Translations under genes and position numbers: made by a program
Notes under the pieces: model-generated
Databases searched by the model: none
What the model was told of the DNA's origin: nothing
The model's input: only the letters and a program-made list of their open reading frames with translations
From: Dolichospermum sp. UHCC 0259
GTDB taxonomy: Bacteria; Cyanobacteriota; Cyanobacteriia; Cyanobacteriales; Nostocaceae
DNA length: 64,000 nt
Direction: 5' to 3'
NCBI RefSeq assembly: GCF_009711935.1
Contig: NZ_VIKX01000216.1
Coordinates: 1 to 64,000 of the forward strand
In this document: positions 7,787-15,691 of the stretch, in pieces
Numbering within the stretch: position 1 is the stretch's first letter
How the letters are laid out: the number at the start of each line of letters is the position of its first letter

Positions 7787-9286
7787 CTAAATATGAGGAC
7801 GAATTGTGCGGATACGCTGGAGACGATTGATAATTCTAATTAATAAATCATTAGGCACAATCGGTTTAGTTAGATAATCATCTGCACCCATGACAAATGC
7901 TTTTTGTAACATTTCCACATCATTACAACTGGTCAAAAATAAAATGGGTAGCCAATTCCAATCACGATTTTGGCGTACAGCTAAACATAAATCTAACCCT
8001 TCTTTTCCACTAGGCATATTAATATCAAGAATAAGAAAATCAGGACGAATTAATTTTAATTTCTCCCAAAAATCATCCTGATTATCCAAACAAGTAAGCT
8101 CAACACCTAAAGGTTCAAGTATTGTTTTTAGAGTCATCAAAATCTGTGGATCATCATCAACTGCAATAATCTTAGCATTAATTTTTTCATCTACTAGATC
8201 ATGTATAGTTGGTAAATTAATTGCTTTTTGATCATATTCTTCTAATTGCTGACGTAAATTTCTGACCAATGGCTCTAATATTTGAGCAAATTTATATTGA
8301 TGAATTTGTGTGAAGTGTGATGGTAACTTAAATTCCGACTCAAATATAATTTCTATTTTCCGAGCGATAATAGTTCCCTGCTCAAAGCCAAACATACCCA
8401 AAGATCCTGCCAGTTTATGAGCATTGTGAATAGCTTTTTGGCATAAATTCTGATCAAAAATACCTACTAATAACGAAGATGTAGCTTCTTCTACAGCAAT
8501 TAATCGTTCAAAACTTAAATGCTTTGTATCTTGCCAAATTTTGACAAGAGATACATCTAAGAGTTCATTTTTAGCTTTATTGCTGATATTTTGATGAGTT
8601 TTAGGCAAGGTAAAATTAGGATTAATTCTATATCCCTGTCCATAAACTGTTTCTAAAAAATCATCGGCTTTAACTGCTTTAAAAATTCGGCGAATATTTT
8701 TAATATGGGATCTAATAGTAGATTCATTCGGTGGTTCAGCATCAAAAGACCATAAGTGATCCACAATTTCTCTAGAACTATAAACCCGTTTTTGGTTACG
8801 AATAAACAATTCAACAAGAAGGTACTCCTTCCGACTAAGTTTTAAAACTTGCGACTGATAACTCACTTCGTGCATATTTTGATCAAGCCTAATATCACCA
8901 CATTCTAGAATAGTTGAGACAGATGTAGAACCACGACGGATTAAAGCCCGAATTCTAGCCGCTAATTCCTGAACATTAAATGGCTTCACTACATAATCAT
9001 CGGCTCCACTATCTAAGCCTATAAGTTTATCTGTGGTAGTATCACGGCCAGTTAGTAGCATTACTAATACTAGATTTTTTCTTTCTCGTAGGCGGCGACA
9101 AAAGCTAATTCCATCTAGTTTTGGAAGCATTACATCCAAAAGGATTAGATCATACTGATAGCTTTCAACAAACTCCCACCCTGCTTCACCATCCTTAGCA
9201 ATGTCAACAACATAATTTTTCTTGAGTAAAAGCTCTGTTAAGAAGCTTACTATGGTTTCATCATCATCTACTATCAGAATTCTCAT
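7787..9286 (-). CDS. RcaC-like response regulator (REC-wHTH-Hpt-REC)
   Basis: Domains in order: receiver 1 (1-118, phospho-acceptor D51, K101), OmpR/PhoB winged helix (about 125-225, with LSRKEYLLVELFI, the TIRSHIKNIRRIF recognition region and VYGQGYRI), a histidine phosphotransfer domain (about 245-350, H290 in AHKLAGSLG), and receiver 2 (371-490, D421). This order is that of RcaC, the DNA-binding regulator of chromatic acclimation in Fremyella. At 499 residues it is shorter than RcaC as I remember it (about 650). All phosphorylation residues are present, so it can take part in a multistep relay and bind DNA. Whether it is the RcaC orthologue or a paralogue is not decided here: no RcaE-type kinase is adjacent. 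Confidence 0.85.
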   Translation of the reverse strand: MRILIVDDDETIVSFLTELLLKKNYVVDIAKDGEAGWEFVESYQYDLILLDVMLPKLDGISFCRRLRERKNLVLVMLLTGRDTTTDKLIGLDSGADDYVVKPFNVQELAARIRALIRRGSTSVSTILECGDIRLDQNMHEVSYQSQVLKLSRKEYLLVELFIRNQKRVYSSREIVDHLWSFDAEPPNESTIRSHIKNIRRIFKAVKADDFLETVYGQGYRINPNFTLPKTHQNISNKAKNELLDVSLVKIWQDTKHLSFERLIAVEEATSSLLVGIFDQNLCQKAIHNAHKLAGSLGMFGFEQGTIIARKIEIIFESEFKLPSHFTQIHQYKFAQILEPLVRNLRQQLEEYDQKAINLPTIHDLVDEKINAKIIAVDDDPQILMTLKTILEPLGVELTCLDNQDDFWEKLKLIRPDFLILDINMPSGKEGLDLCLAVRQNRDWNWLPILFLTSCNDVEMLQKAFVMGADDYLTKPIVPNDLLIRIINRLQRIRTIRPHI

Positions 9287-9706
9287 TAGTTTTAATATAT
9301 TTTATCCTTAAATGATACATAACAATGTAATACTTGTCGGTTAAGCTCAAAAAATAGAATTATGTAGGTTGGGTTATTCGCGTCAGCGTTGCGGAGCAAT
9401 GGAACGAAACCTTTATAGGCATTTGTTGGGTTTCGCTGTCGCTTAACCCAACCTACAAAAACTCTTAACCGAACAGTATTGAATAACAATGTCACTGTAT
9501 CCTTAAATTAAAAGTTTGTTGGTAAAAAACTAGGAGGTTGAACAAAAGTTAAGTCTGGGAACTGATACAGGAAGTTTTATACTAGTATGTATACAGACAT
9601 AAAAATCCTCAATGATTCTTGATAAGTAAGTATTCATAGGCGATGCCCATGCGTGAGTTCAAAAGTGAAATTGAAGTTTTAATAACAATGGAATACAGAA
9701 TAATAC
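9287..9706. other. Divergent intergenic region between RcaC-like gene and lone receiver
   Basis: This gap of 420 bp separates two divergent regulators. It contains the MITE-like element at 9364-9456 and AT-rich flanks that should hold both promoters. No pair of direct TTGTACA repeats of the RcaC L-box kind was found. Confidence 0.5.
9364..9456. repeat. MITE-like element with GTAGGTTGGGTT terminal inverted repeats
   Basis: This 93-bp element begins GTAGGTTGGGTT and ends AACCCAACCTAC, a perfect 12-bp inverted repeat. A second copy with the same ends lies at 27653-27739. A minus-strand reading frame over it is an artefact. Confidence 0.8.
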
Positions 9707-10087
9707 ATGAAAATTAGAAAAGTTTTAGTCATTGATGATGAAGATGATATCAGAGAAGTTGCTCAAATTAGCTTAGAAATCATGGCTGGCTTGAATGTAA
9801 TCGTCGCGGCCAGCAGTTGGGAAGGCATACAAAAAGCCGAAACTGAGCAACCAGACGCAATTTTACTGGATGTGATGTTACCTGATCTAGATGGCTTGAT
9901 CACCTTTGAAAAACTTCAGTCAAATCCCAAAACAAAACATATATCAGTAATTTTACTAACTGCTAAAATACAATTATCAGATCAGCGCCGCTTTGCAAAT
10001 TTGGGTATTAAAGCCGTTATTAGCAAGCCTTTCAAACCTAGCCAATTAGCTGAAGAATTGTTATTAGCCTTAAATTGGAGTAAATAA
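9707..10087 (+). CDS. Single-domain response regulator (lone receiver)
   Basis: A receiver of 126 residues with nothing attached: acidic pair at D10/D11, phospho-acceptor D55 (LLDVMLPDLDG), T85 (LLTAK) and K107 (ISKPF). Lone receivers act as phosphate shuttles (RcaF, CheY-like) between a kinase and a downstream Hpt or regulator. The size is close to that of RcaF in the chromatic-acclimation relay, and its neighbour is an RcaC-like regulator, so a shuttle role is plausible, but the family is too uniform to assign orthology. The stop is followed by a 250-bp gap containing an 11-bp tandem array and the EAL gene. Confidence 0.85.
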   Translation: MKIRKVLVIDDEDDIREVAQISLEIMAGLNVIVAASSWEGIQKAETEQPDAILLDVMLPDLDGLITFEKLQSNPKTKHISVILLTAKIQLSDQRRFANLGIKAVISKPFKPSQLAEELLLALNWSK

Positions 10088-10118
10088 AATTCACTGAAGT
10101 TAAATAAATTTTTACACA

Positions 10119-10184
10119 ACTTACACAATACTTACGCAATGCTTCCACAATACTTATGCAATACTTACACAAGATTTGCACAAT
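10119..10184. repeat. Six tandem 11-bp repeats (consensus ACTTACACAAT)
   Basis: Six consecutive 11-bp units occur: ACTTACACAAT, ACTTACGCAAT, GCTTCCACAAT, ACTTATGCAAT, ACTTACACAAG and ATTTGCACAAT. The period equals one helical turn, so all copies face the same side of the DNA. The array lies between the lone receiver and the EAL gene, upstream of the preferred EAL start. Confidence 0.8.
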
Positions 10185-10338
10185 TACACGATATATATTT
10201 AAATATTACCTAACTTTCGAGAAAATCATTAAATACAGGAATTTCGGGTTGAATTTTGAACATATACTAAAACTCAAATTCATATCTAACAAGACCTTTA
10301 TTTTAACACCTGATCAAAAATCACATAGGATATCGTAT

Positions 10339-11436
10339 ATGACAAGTAAGCAAATGTTGAATTTCAATTATCCTGCTGCTATGAACTCAGAAATAAACAA
10401 TGGAATGTTACTGGACATTAGTAATGAGTTGCGTACTCCTTTAACAGTTATTCAGGTTGCTCTTGATCTTTTAAGCTGTGGCAAGCTAGGTACTCTATCT
10501 CAAGAAGAATATCGCATGGTAGAAATTGCCACTAATAATACAGAGCGATTAATGCGTCTAACCAATGTGATTGAAGGAAATATCGAAAATTTAGGTATTG
10601 TTGTTTCGGACAAGGAACTTGCCCAACTGAAATTAGAACGGGATTTAGAAAAGGCACTGTCTCGTAATGAGTTTAGTCTGTCCTATCAACCAATAATTTC
10701 TTTGAAAAATAATAAAGTTATTGGCTTGGAAGCATTAATTCGCTGGGAACACCCATATTTAGGCACAATTTATCCTGATCAATTTATTCCTTTGGCAGAG
10801 AAAAGCGATGCGATTATCCAAATTAGTAATTGGGTTTTAAAAGAAGCTTGTCGTCAACTCAGTCAGTGGCAAAATGATTTCCCTGGATATTTTGATTTAT
10901 TGACAGTAAGTGTTAATATTTCTAGTAAACACTTAGCAGAACCTAATTTATTAGAACAAATTAAGCAAGTTATTCAAGAAACTGGGTTGAAGTCCAAAAA
11001 TTTAGTTTTAGAAATTACAGAAAGTGCCATAATCAATAATAAAATCCAAGCTCAAGAGATATTAACTGAACTACAGAATTTAGGAATTCGAGTATGTATA
11101 GATGATTTTGGTATGGGTTATTCTTCTTTTAGCCGACTTCATGAACTACCCTTTAATGTTCTCAAAATTGATCGTTATTTTGTTCAGAAAATGAATTGTT
11201 TAAATGGAATGCATATAATTGAAGCAATTACTAATATGTCCCATAACCTACAACTAGAAGTAATTGCCGAAGGTGTGGAAACTTTGGAGCAAGTTTTTCA
11301 ACTTCAATCACTTGGTTGCAATAAAGTCCAGGGATATTTATTTGCCAAACCCCTAGAAAATCATGAAATTGCCGATTTAGTTTGTGGTAAAATAGATTTT
11401 TTTAATTTCTCTTCCCTAAATTTAGGAGGTAATTGA
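10339..11436 (+). CDS. Degenerate-HisKA / EAL c-di-GMP phosphodiesterase
   Basis: The N-terminal part is a HisKA-like helical hairpin reading DISNELRTPLTVIQVALDLL, in which Asn replaces the phospho-accepting His, so it can dimerise but not autophosphorylate. There is no HATPase. The rest is a full EAL domain with the catalytic pattern: EALIRW, VNIS, EITES, IDDFG, LKIDR, AEGVET and VQGYLFAKP. The EAL half therefore looks catalytically competent for hydrolysing cyclic di-GMP to pGpG. I chose the ATG at 10339 because AGGA lies about 8 bases upstream; the longer open frame from 10156 runs through the 11-bp repeat array. It may be controlled by docking onto a neighbouring kinase. Confidence 0.85.
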   Translation: MTSKQMLNFNYPAAMNSEINNGMLLDISNELRTPLTVIQVALDLLSCGKLGTLSQEEYRMVEIATNNTERLMRLTNVIEGNIENLGIVVSDKELAQLKLERDLEKALSRNEFSLSYQPIISLKNNKVIGLEALIRWEHPYLGTIYPDQFIPLAEKSDAIIQISNWVLKEACRQLSQWQNDFPGYFDLLTVSVNISSKHLAEPNLLEQIKQVIQETGLKSKNLVLEITESAIINNKIQAQEILTELQNLGIRVCIDDFGMGYSSFSRLHELPFNVLKIDRYFVQKMNCLNGMHIIEAITNMSHNLQLEVIAEGVETLEQVFQLQSLGCNKVQGYLFAKPLENHEIADLVCGKIDFFNFSSLNLGGN

Positions 11437-11521
11437 TAATAGGACTTACGCACTGTACAAACTTGCCATGATATGAATGAACGAAATTGCGTCGTTTTCG
11501 GCTTTGGGAATAACCTATTGA

Positions 11522-11608
11522 GTAGGGTGTGGTTCGGCAAGCTCACCAACCACGTCAGATAGAGGAAATCTGTTTTTTTGTCAAAATATCGTGTCTGACG
11601 CACCCTAC
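11522..11608. repeat. Dispersed repeat with GTAGGGTG...CACCCTAC ends
   Basis: This 87-bp element begins GTAGGGTGTG and ends ACGCACCCTAC, so its ends are inverted repeats. Shorter relatives occur at 52370-52400 and 54708-54738. The minus-strand frame across it is not a gene. Confidence 0.7.
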
Positions 11609-11735
11609 AAGGCATAAAATTCACGTTACATATTTGGAGAATCTTGTCAATACGTAAATCCTAGATAATATAAAATCAAAGTAATTATGAAATTTAGGGT
11701 TGTTTTAATCAATAGTTATCCAAAATATCAACCAA

Positions 11736-14700
11736 ATGCAAAAACTACAATTATCCGCCAATATTTTATTAGTTGATGATAACTCTGTCAATTTGCTTTT
11801 ACTTTCCAAGGTACTTTCTAAATCAGGTTATCAAGTATGCTCAACTATAGATGCTAAATCAGCATTAATAGCACTGGAAAGTAATTTACCAGATTTGATT
11901 TTGATGGATATAATCATGAATGATATGAATGGTTATGAGCTTTGTGAAAAACTGAAAGCTAATGAAAAAACTCGTGATATCCCCATTATTTTTATTAGTG
12001 CATTAGATGAACCTTTTGATAAAGTCAAAGCATTTAATGTGGGTGGTGCTGATTATATTACTAAACCATTTCAAGCGAGGGAAGTAATTGCCAGAATTGA
12101 AAATCAACTGAGATTTCAACGGTTACAAAATAAGTTGGTTGAGCAGAATCAGGAATTATTACAAAAAAGTCAAGCTTTAGCAATTTTCAGTTCCAGCTTA
12201 CAGCAATTACATCGCATTAATGTTACTGATTTTCGTAATGTTGAAGAACTTTTCTTGGACTATTTAAATACGGGTTGTCAAGTCTTACGGTTTTCAGCAG
12301 GAGCAGTTGGTCAAATTAATAATCAAACTTATTCTTTTCTGGCTGTTCAATCTGAGTTTGAGTCGCTAGTTCCTGGGTTAGAAATTAATCTAGCAGATGC
12401 TTATTGTAGCAAGGTGTTTGAACAACAAACAACGGTGACATTTCATCATGTCCAAGAAGTGGAAGAGATGCGTTGTCATCCACTCTATCAAAGCTTGAAA
12501 CTAGAATCTTATATTGGTACTCCTATTTGGGTGGATTCTCAATTCTATGGGACACTTTGTTTCTTTTCAGTTGATGCTAGACAGGAAAAATTTGAACGCC
12601 ACGAAAAAGAAATTATTGAATTGATGGCTCAAAGCATTGGTAAATTTATCAGCGCTCACCAAACAGAGATTAAACGTCAACAAACTGAAAAAGAATTGAG
12701 AAAAAGTGAAAAAGAAACTAGGGAAGCTCAAGCATTTCTGGATTCTATTATTGAAAATATTCCTCACATGATATTTGTTAAGACCGCAGAGGATTTGAAA
12801 TTTATCCAGCTTAATAAAGCAGGTGAAGAGCTACTAGGTTATTCTAAACAAGAATTTATTGGTAAAAATGACAATGATTTTTTCCCTCCAGAACAAGCAG
12901 CTTTTTTTAATGCTAAAGATCGGGAAGTTTTAGCTAATAAAAATATTGTAGATGTTGCCGAAGAAATTATTCATACCAGAGAGCAAGGCCTCAGAACTCT
13001 ACATACTAAAAAACTTCCAATTCTTGACGAAGCTGGAAATCCTAAATACTTACTAGGTATAGCTGAAGATATTACAGATCGCAAACGTCAGCAAACTGCT
13101 TTGCAACTAATTGTTGAAGGGACGGCGGCTAAAACAGGTAATGAATTTTTCCGTTCCTTAGTTCGTTATTTAGCGGAAGTTTTAGAGGTTCGCTATGCTT
13201 TTGTGGCTAGATTTATAGATTCTAGGAATACTCAAGTAAGGACATTGGCATTTTGGCAAGGAGAAGATTTTGGTGAAGATTTCGATTATCAATTATCAGG
13301 AACAGCTTGTGAAGATATATTCTCAAAAGAAATAGTTTACTATCCTCGCAATGTTCAGTTGTATTTTCCTAATGATCAAAATTTGGCTAGGTTGGGAGTA
13401 GAAAGTTATTTAGCGATCGCCCTAAAAGATTCCACAGGCAATATTCTTGGACATTTAAAAGTGTTGGACACCCAACCAATGGTTAACATCAAGACAACAG
13501 AACTGATCTTAAGGATTTTTGCAGCCCGCGCCGGTGCTGAATTAGAGCGACAATTATTTGAAGATGCCTTGCAAGAAAATTTAGAGCAGCAACGCGCTAC
13601 CCTGCGAGTGGTAGAAAGAATGCGACGAACCTTGGATATTGAGCAAATATTCCGGGCTACTACCGAAGAATTAAGAGAATTATTGAAATGCGATCGCGTT
13701 GCCATCTATCACTTCCACGCTGATTGGAGTGGTGAATTTGTCTCTGAAGCAGTGGGAGCGGGTTGGCAACCTTTATTCAAAGAAAAATGCCATGATGTGG
13801 TGCTACAACAAAATATTTATAATTGTAATTGGGATCATTTAAAAAATAACTGGTTTACAGATACTCACCTCCAACAGACTCAGATAAATCAAATCTCTTA
13901 TCAATCTAAATTTGTAGTTGACAATATTTATAAATCTGGCTTTTCTGATTGCTATATAAATATATTGGAGAAATTTGAAGCTCAGGCATACATTATTGTG
14001 CCAATTTTCAAAGCTAATAAATTGTGGGGATTGTTAGCAGTTTATCAAAATTCCGGCCCTCGCACCTGGAAACAAAATGAAATTAATCTTGTCGCCCAAA
14101 TAAGTAACCAGTTGGGCATAGCACTTCATCAAGCAAAGTTATTTAATCAAATTCAACAACAATCCATAGAATTAGAAAAAGCTAAAGATGCTGCGGAATC
14201 CGCTAATCGAGCTAAGAGCGAATTTCTCACCAACATGAGCCATGAACTACGGACACCACTTAATGCCATTATGGGCTTTACTCAATTAATGAGTCGTGAT
14301 TTACTCTTAAATCCCAAAAATCAGGCTCATCTAGAAATTATCAACCGCAGTGGACAACACCTATTAAAACTTATTAATGACGTATTGGAAATGTCAAAGA
14401 TTGAAGTAGGTAAAATCAAGCTTGACCTTACCAGTTTTGATTTATTTTATTTATTAAAAAATTTGGAAGATTTATTAAATCTCAAAGCTATATCGAAACA
14501 ATTGAAACTCATTTTTGATTATGATCCCAAACTGCCTAAATATATCACCGCAGATGAAGTTAAACTTCGCCAAATCTTATTAAACTTGCTAGGAAATGCC
14601 ATTAAATTCACTGAAGAGGGACAAGTAACACTCCGTGTCAGAAGACAAGAAAATCAAGCTCAAGAAAAAATATCTTCTGCTTCTTTATTATTTGAAGTAG

Positions 14701-15632
14701 AAGATACAGGCCCTGGTATTTACCCGGAAGATATTCAAAAATTATTTAATGCTTTTGTGCAAACTAAAATAGCCCAATCCCATCAAGGAACAGGACTAGG
14801 ATTAACTATCAGTCAAAAGTTTGTCAGGTTAATGGGGGGTGAAATCACAATTCAGAGTATGGTTAATCAGGGAAGTATATTTCGATTTCATATCACTGTG
14901 GATTGTCCCGAAGAAGTAGATATTTCTCCCCCACTACCTCAACTTCGCATTATTAGCCTAGCACCGGAGCAACCACATTACCGATTATTAATTGTCGAAG
15001 ATCATGACGATAGTAGACAACTTTTGATGGAGTTGCTTGTACCATTGGGATTTGAAGTTTATCAAGCTAAAAATGGACAAGAAGGAGTTGCCGCATGGCA
15101 GCGTTACCAACCTCATTTAATTTTGATGGATATGCAAATGCCTATCATAGATGGTTATGAAGCAACTAAGCAAATTCGCATATTAGAAAAGCAAAATAGT
15201 TTATCAGACCACCAACCGAGTAAAATAATTGCTTTAACTGCTAGTGCCTTTGAGGAACAACGAAATCATATATTATCTATAGGTTGCGACGATTTTATTC
15301 ATAAGCCTTTTCAAGAAGAATTTTTATTAAATAAACTGGCTGAACATTTGAACCTTAGCTACATTTATGAAGAAAAAATAGAAGATTCCGTTATGGAAGA
15401 ACAAAAAGAAAAATCCTTATCGTTAGAGTTAATGTCTGATGAATGGATTCTTCAATTCTATATGGCTGCTAGTAGATGTAGTAAAAGTCAAACTATGGAA
15501 TTAATATCTCAAATTCCCGAATTACAAAAAAAACAAGCCGAGAGTTTAACTGATTTAGTCCATGATTTTGACTTTGATAAAATTGTCGAGTTATGTGTTA
15601 AATATTCACGGATACCTTTAGAGGATATTTGA
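11736..15632 (+). CDS. Hybrid sensor histidine kinase (REC-GAF-PAS-GAF-GAF-HisKA-HATPase-REC)
   Basis: A soluble kinase of 1298 residues. Receiver 1 (8-125, D58) is followed by GAF1 (about 150-310), a PAS with its C-terminal cap (about 333-455), GAF2 (about 460-625), GAF3 (about 640-815), HisKA (H836 in NMSHELRTPLNAI), HATPase (N box LLGNAIKFTEEG, G2 GTGLGLTIS) and receiver 2 (about 1082-1205, D1132). The last 75 residues form a helical tail without an Hpt histidine. GAF3 belongs to the cyanobacteriochrome-like class, with Cys739 in SDCYINILEKF at the chromophore-binding position and the KLWGLLAVYQNSGPRTW signature; bilin binding is possible but unproven. It is convergent with the giant kinase downstream, separated by about 60 bp. 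Confidence 0.88.
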   Translation: MQKLQLSANILLVDDNSVNLLLLSKVLSKSGYQVCSTIDAKSALIALESNLPDLILMDIIMNDMNGYELCEKLKANEKTRDIPIIFISALDEPFDKVKAFNVGGADYITKPFQAREVIARIENQLRFQRLQNKLVEQNQELLQKSQALAIFSSSLQQLHRINVTDFRNVEELFLDYLNTGCQVLRFSAGAVGQINNQTYSFLAVQSEFESLVPGLEINLADAYCSKVFEQQTTVTFHHVQEVEEMRCHPLYQSLKLESYIGTPIWVDSQFYGTLCFFSVDARQEKFERHEKEIIELMAQSIGKFISAHQTEIKRQQTEKELRKSEKETREAQAFLDSIIENIPHMIFVKTAEDLKFIQLNKAGEELLGYSKQEFIGKNDNDFFPPEQAAFFNAKDREVLANKNIVDVAEEIIHTREQGLRTLHTKKLPILDEAGNPKYLLGIAEDITDRKRQQTALQLIVEGTAAKTGNEFFRSLVRYLAEVLEVRYAFVARFIDSRNTQVRTLAFWQGEDFGEDFDYQLSGTACEDIFSKEIVYYPRNVQLYFPNDQNLARLGVESYLAIALKDSTGNILGHLKVLDTQPMVNIKTTELILRIFAARAGAELERQLFEDALQENLEQQRATLRVVERMRRTLDIEQIFRATTEELRELLKCDRVAIYHFHADWSGEFVSEAVGAGWQPLFKEKCHDVVLQQNIYNCNWDHLKNNWFTDTHLQQTQINQISYQSKFVVDNIYKSGFSDCYINILEKFEAQAYIIVPIFKANKLWGLLAVYQNSGPRTWKQNEINLVAQISNQLGIALHQAKLFNQIQQQSIELEKAKDAAESANRAKSEFLTNMSHELRTPLNAIMGFTQLMSRDLLLNPKNQAHLEIINRSGQHLLKLINDVLEMSKIEVGKIKLDLTSFDLFYLLKNLEDLLNLKAISKQLKLIFDYDPKLPKYITADEVKLRQILLNLLGNAIKFTEEGQVTLRVRRQENQAQEKISSASLLFEVEDTGPGIYPEDIQKLFNAFVQTKIAQSHQGTGLGLTISQKFVRLMGGEITIQSMVNQGSIFRFHITVDCPEEVDISPPLPQLRIISLAPEQPHYRLLIVEDHDDSRQLLMELLVPLGFEVYQAKNGQEGVAAWQRYQPHLILMDMQMPIIDGYEATKQIRILEKQNSLSDHQPSKIIALTASAFEEQRNHILSIGCDDFIHKPFQEEFLLNKLAEHLNLSYIYEEKIEDSVMEEQKEKSLSLELMSDEWILQFYMAASRCSKSQTMELISQIPELQKKQAESLTDLVHDFDFDKIVELCVKYSRIPLEDI

Positions 15633-15691
15633 AAAGTTTTAGGTTGTGATTTTAGGCACTTACAGATCCCCCCCTAACCCCTGACTCCTGA

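Noticed and set aside
9292-9495. Minus-strand frame of 67 codons
   Set aside because: It is a translation of the MITE-like GTAGGTTGGGTT element.
10119-10184. DnaA-box cluster or plasmid iterons
   Set aside because: Units resemble TTATCCACA only weakly (two or more mismatches each) and no rep or dnaA gene is near. They are better described as a possible regulator array.
11361-11624. Minus-strand frame of 87 codons
   Set aside because: It overlaps the EAL gene end and the GTAGGGTG dispersed repeat.
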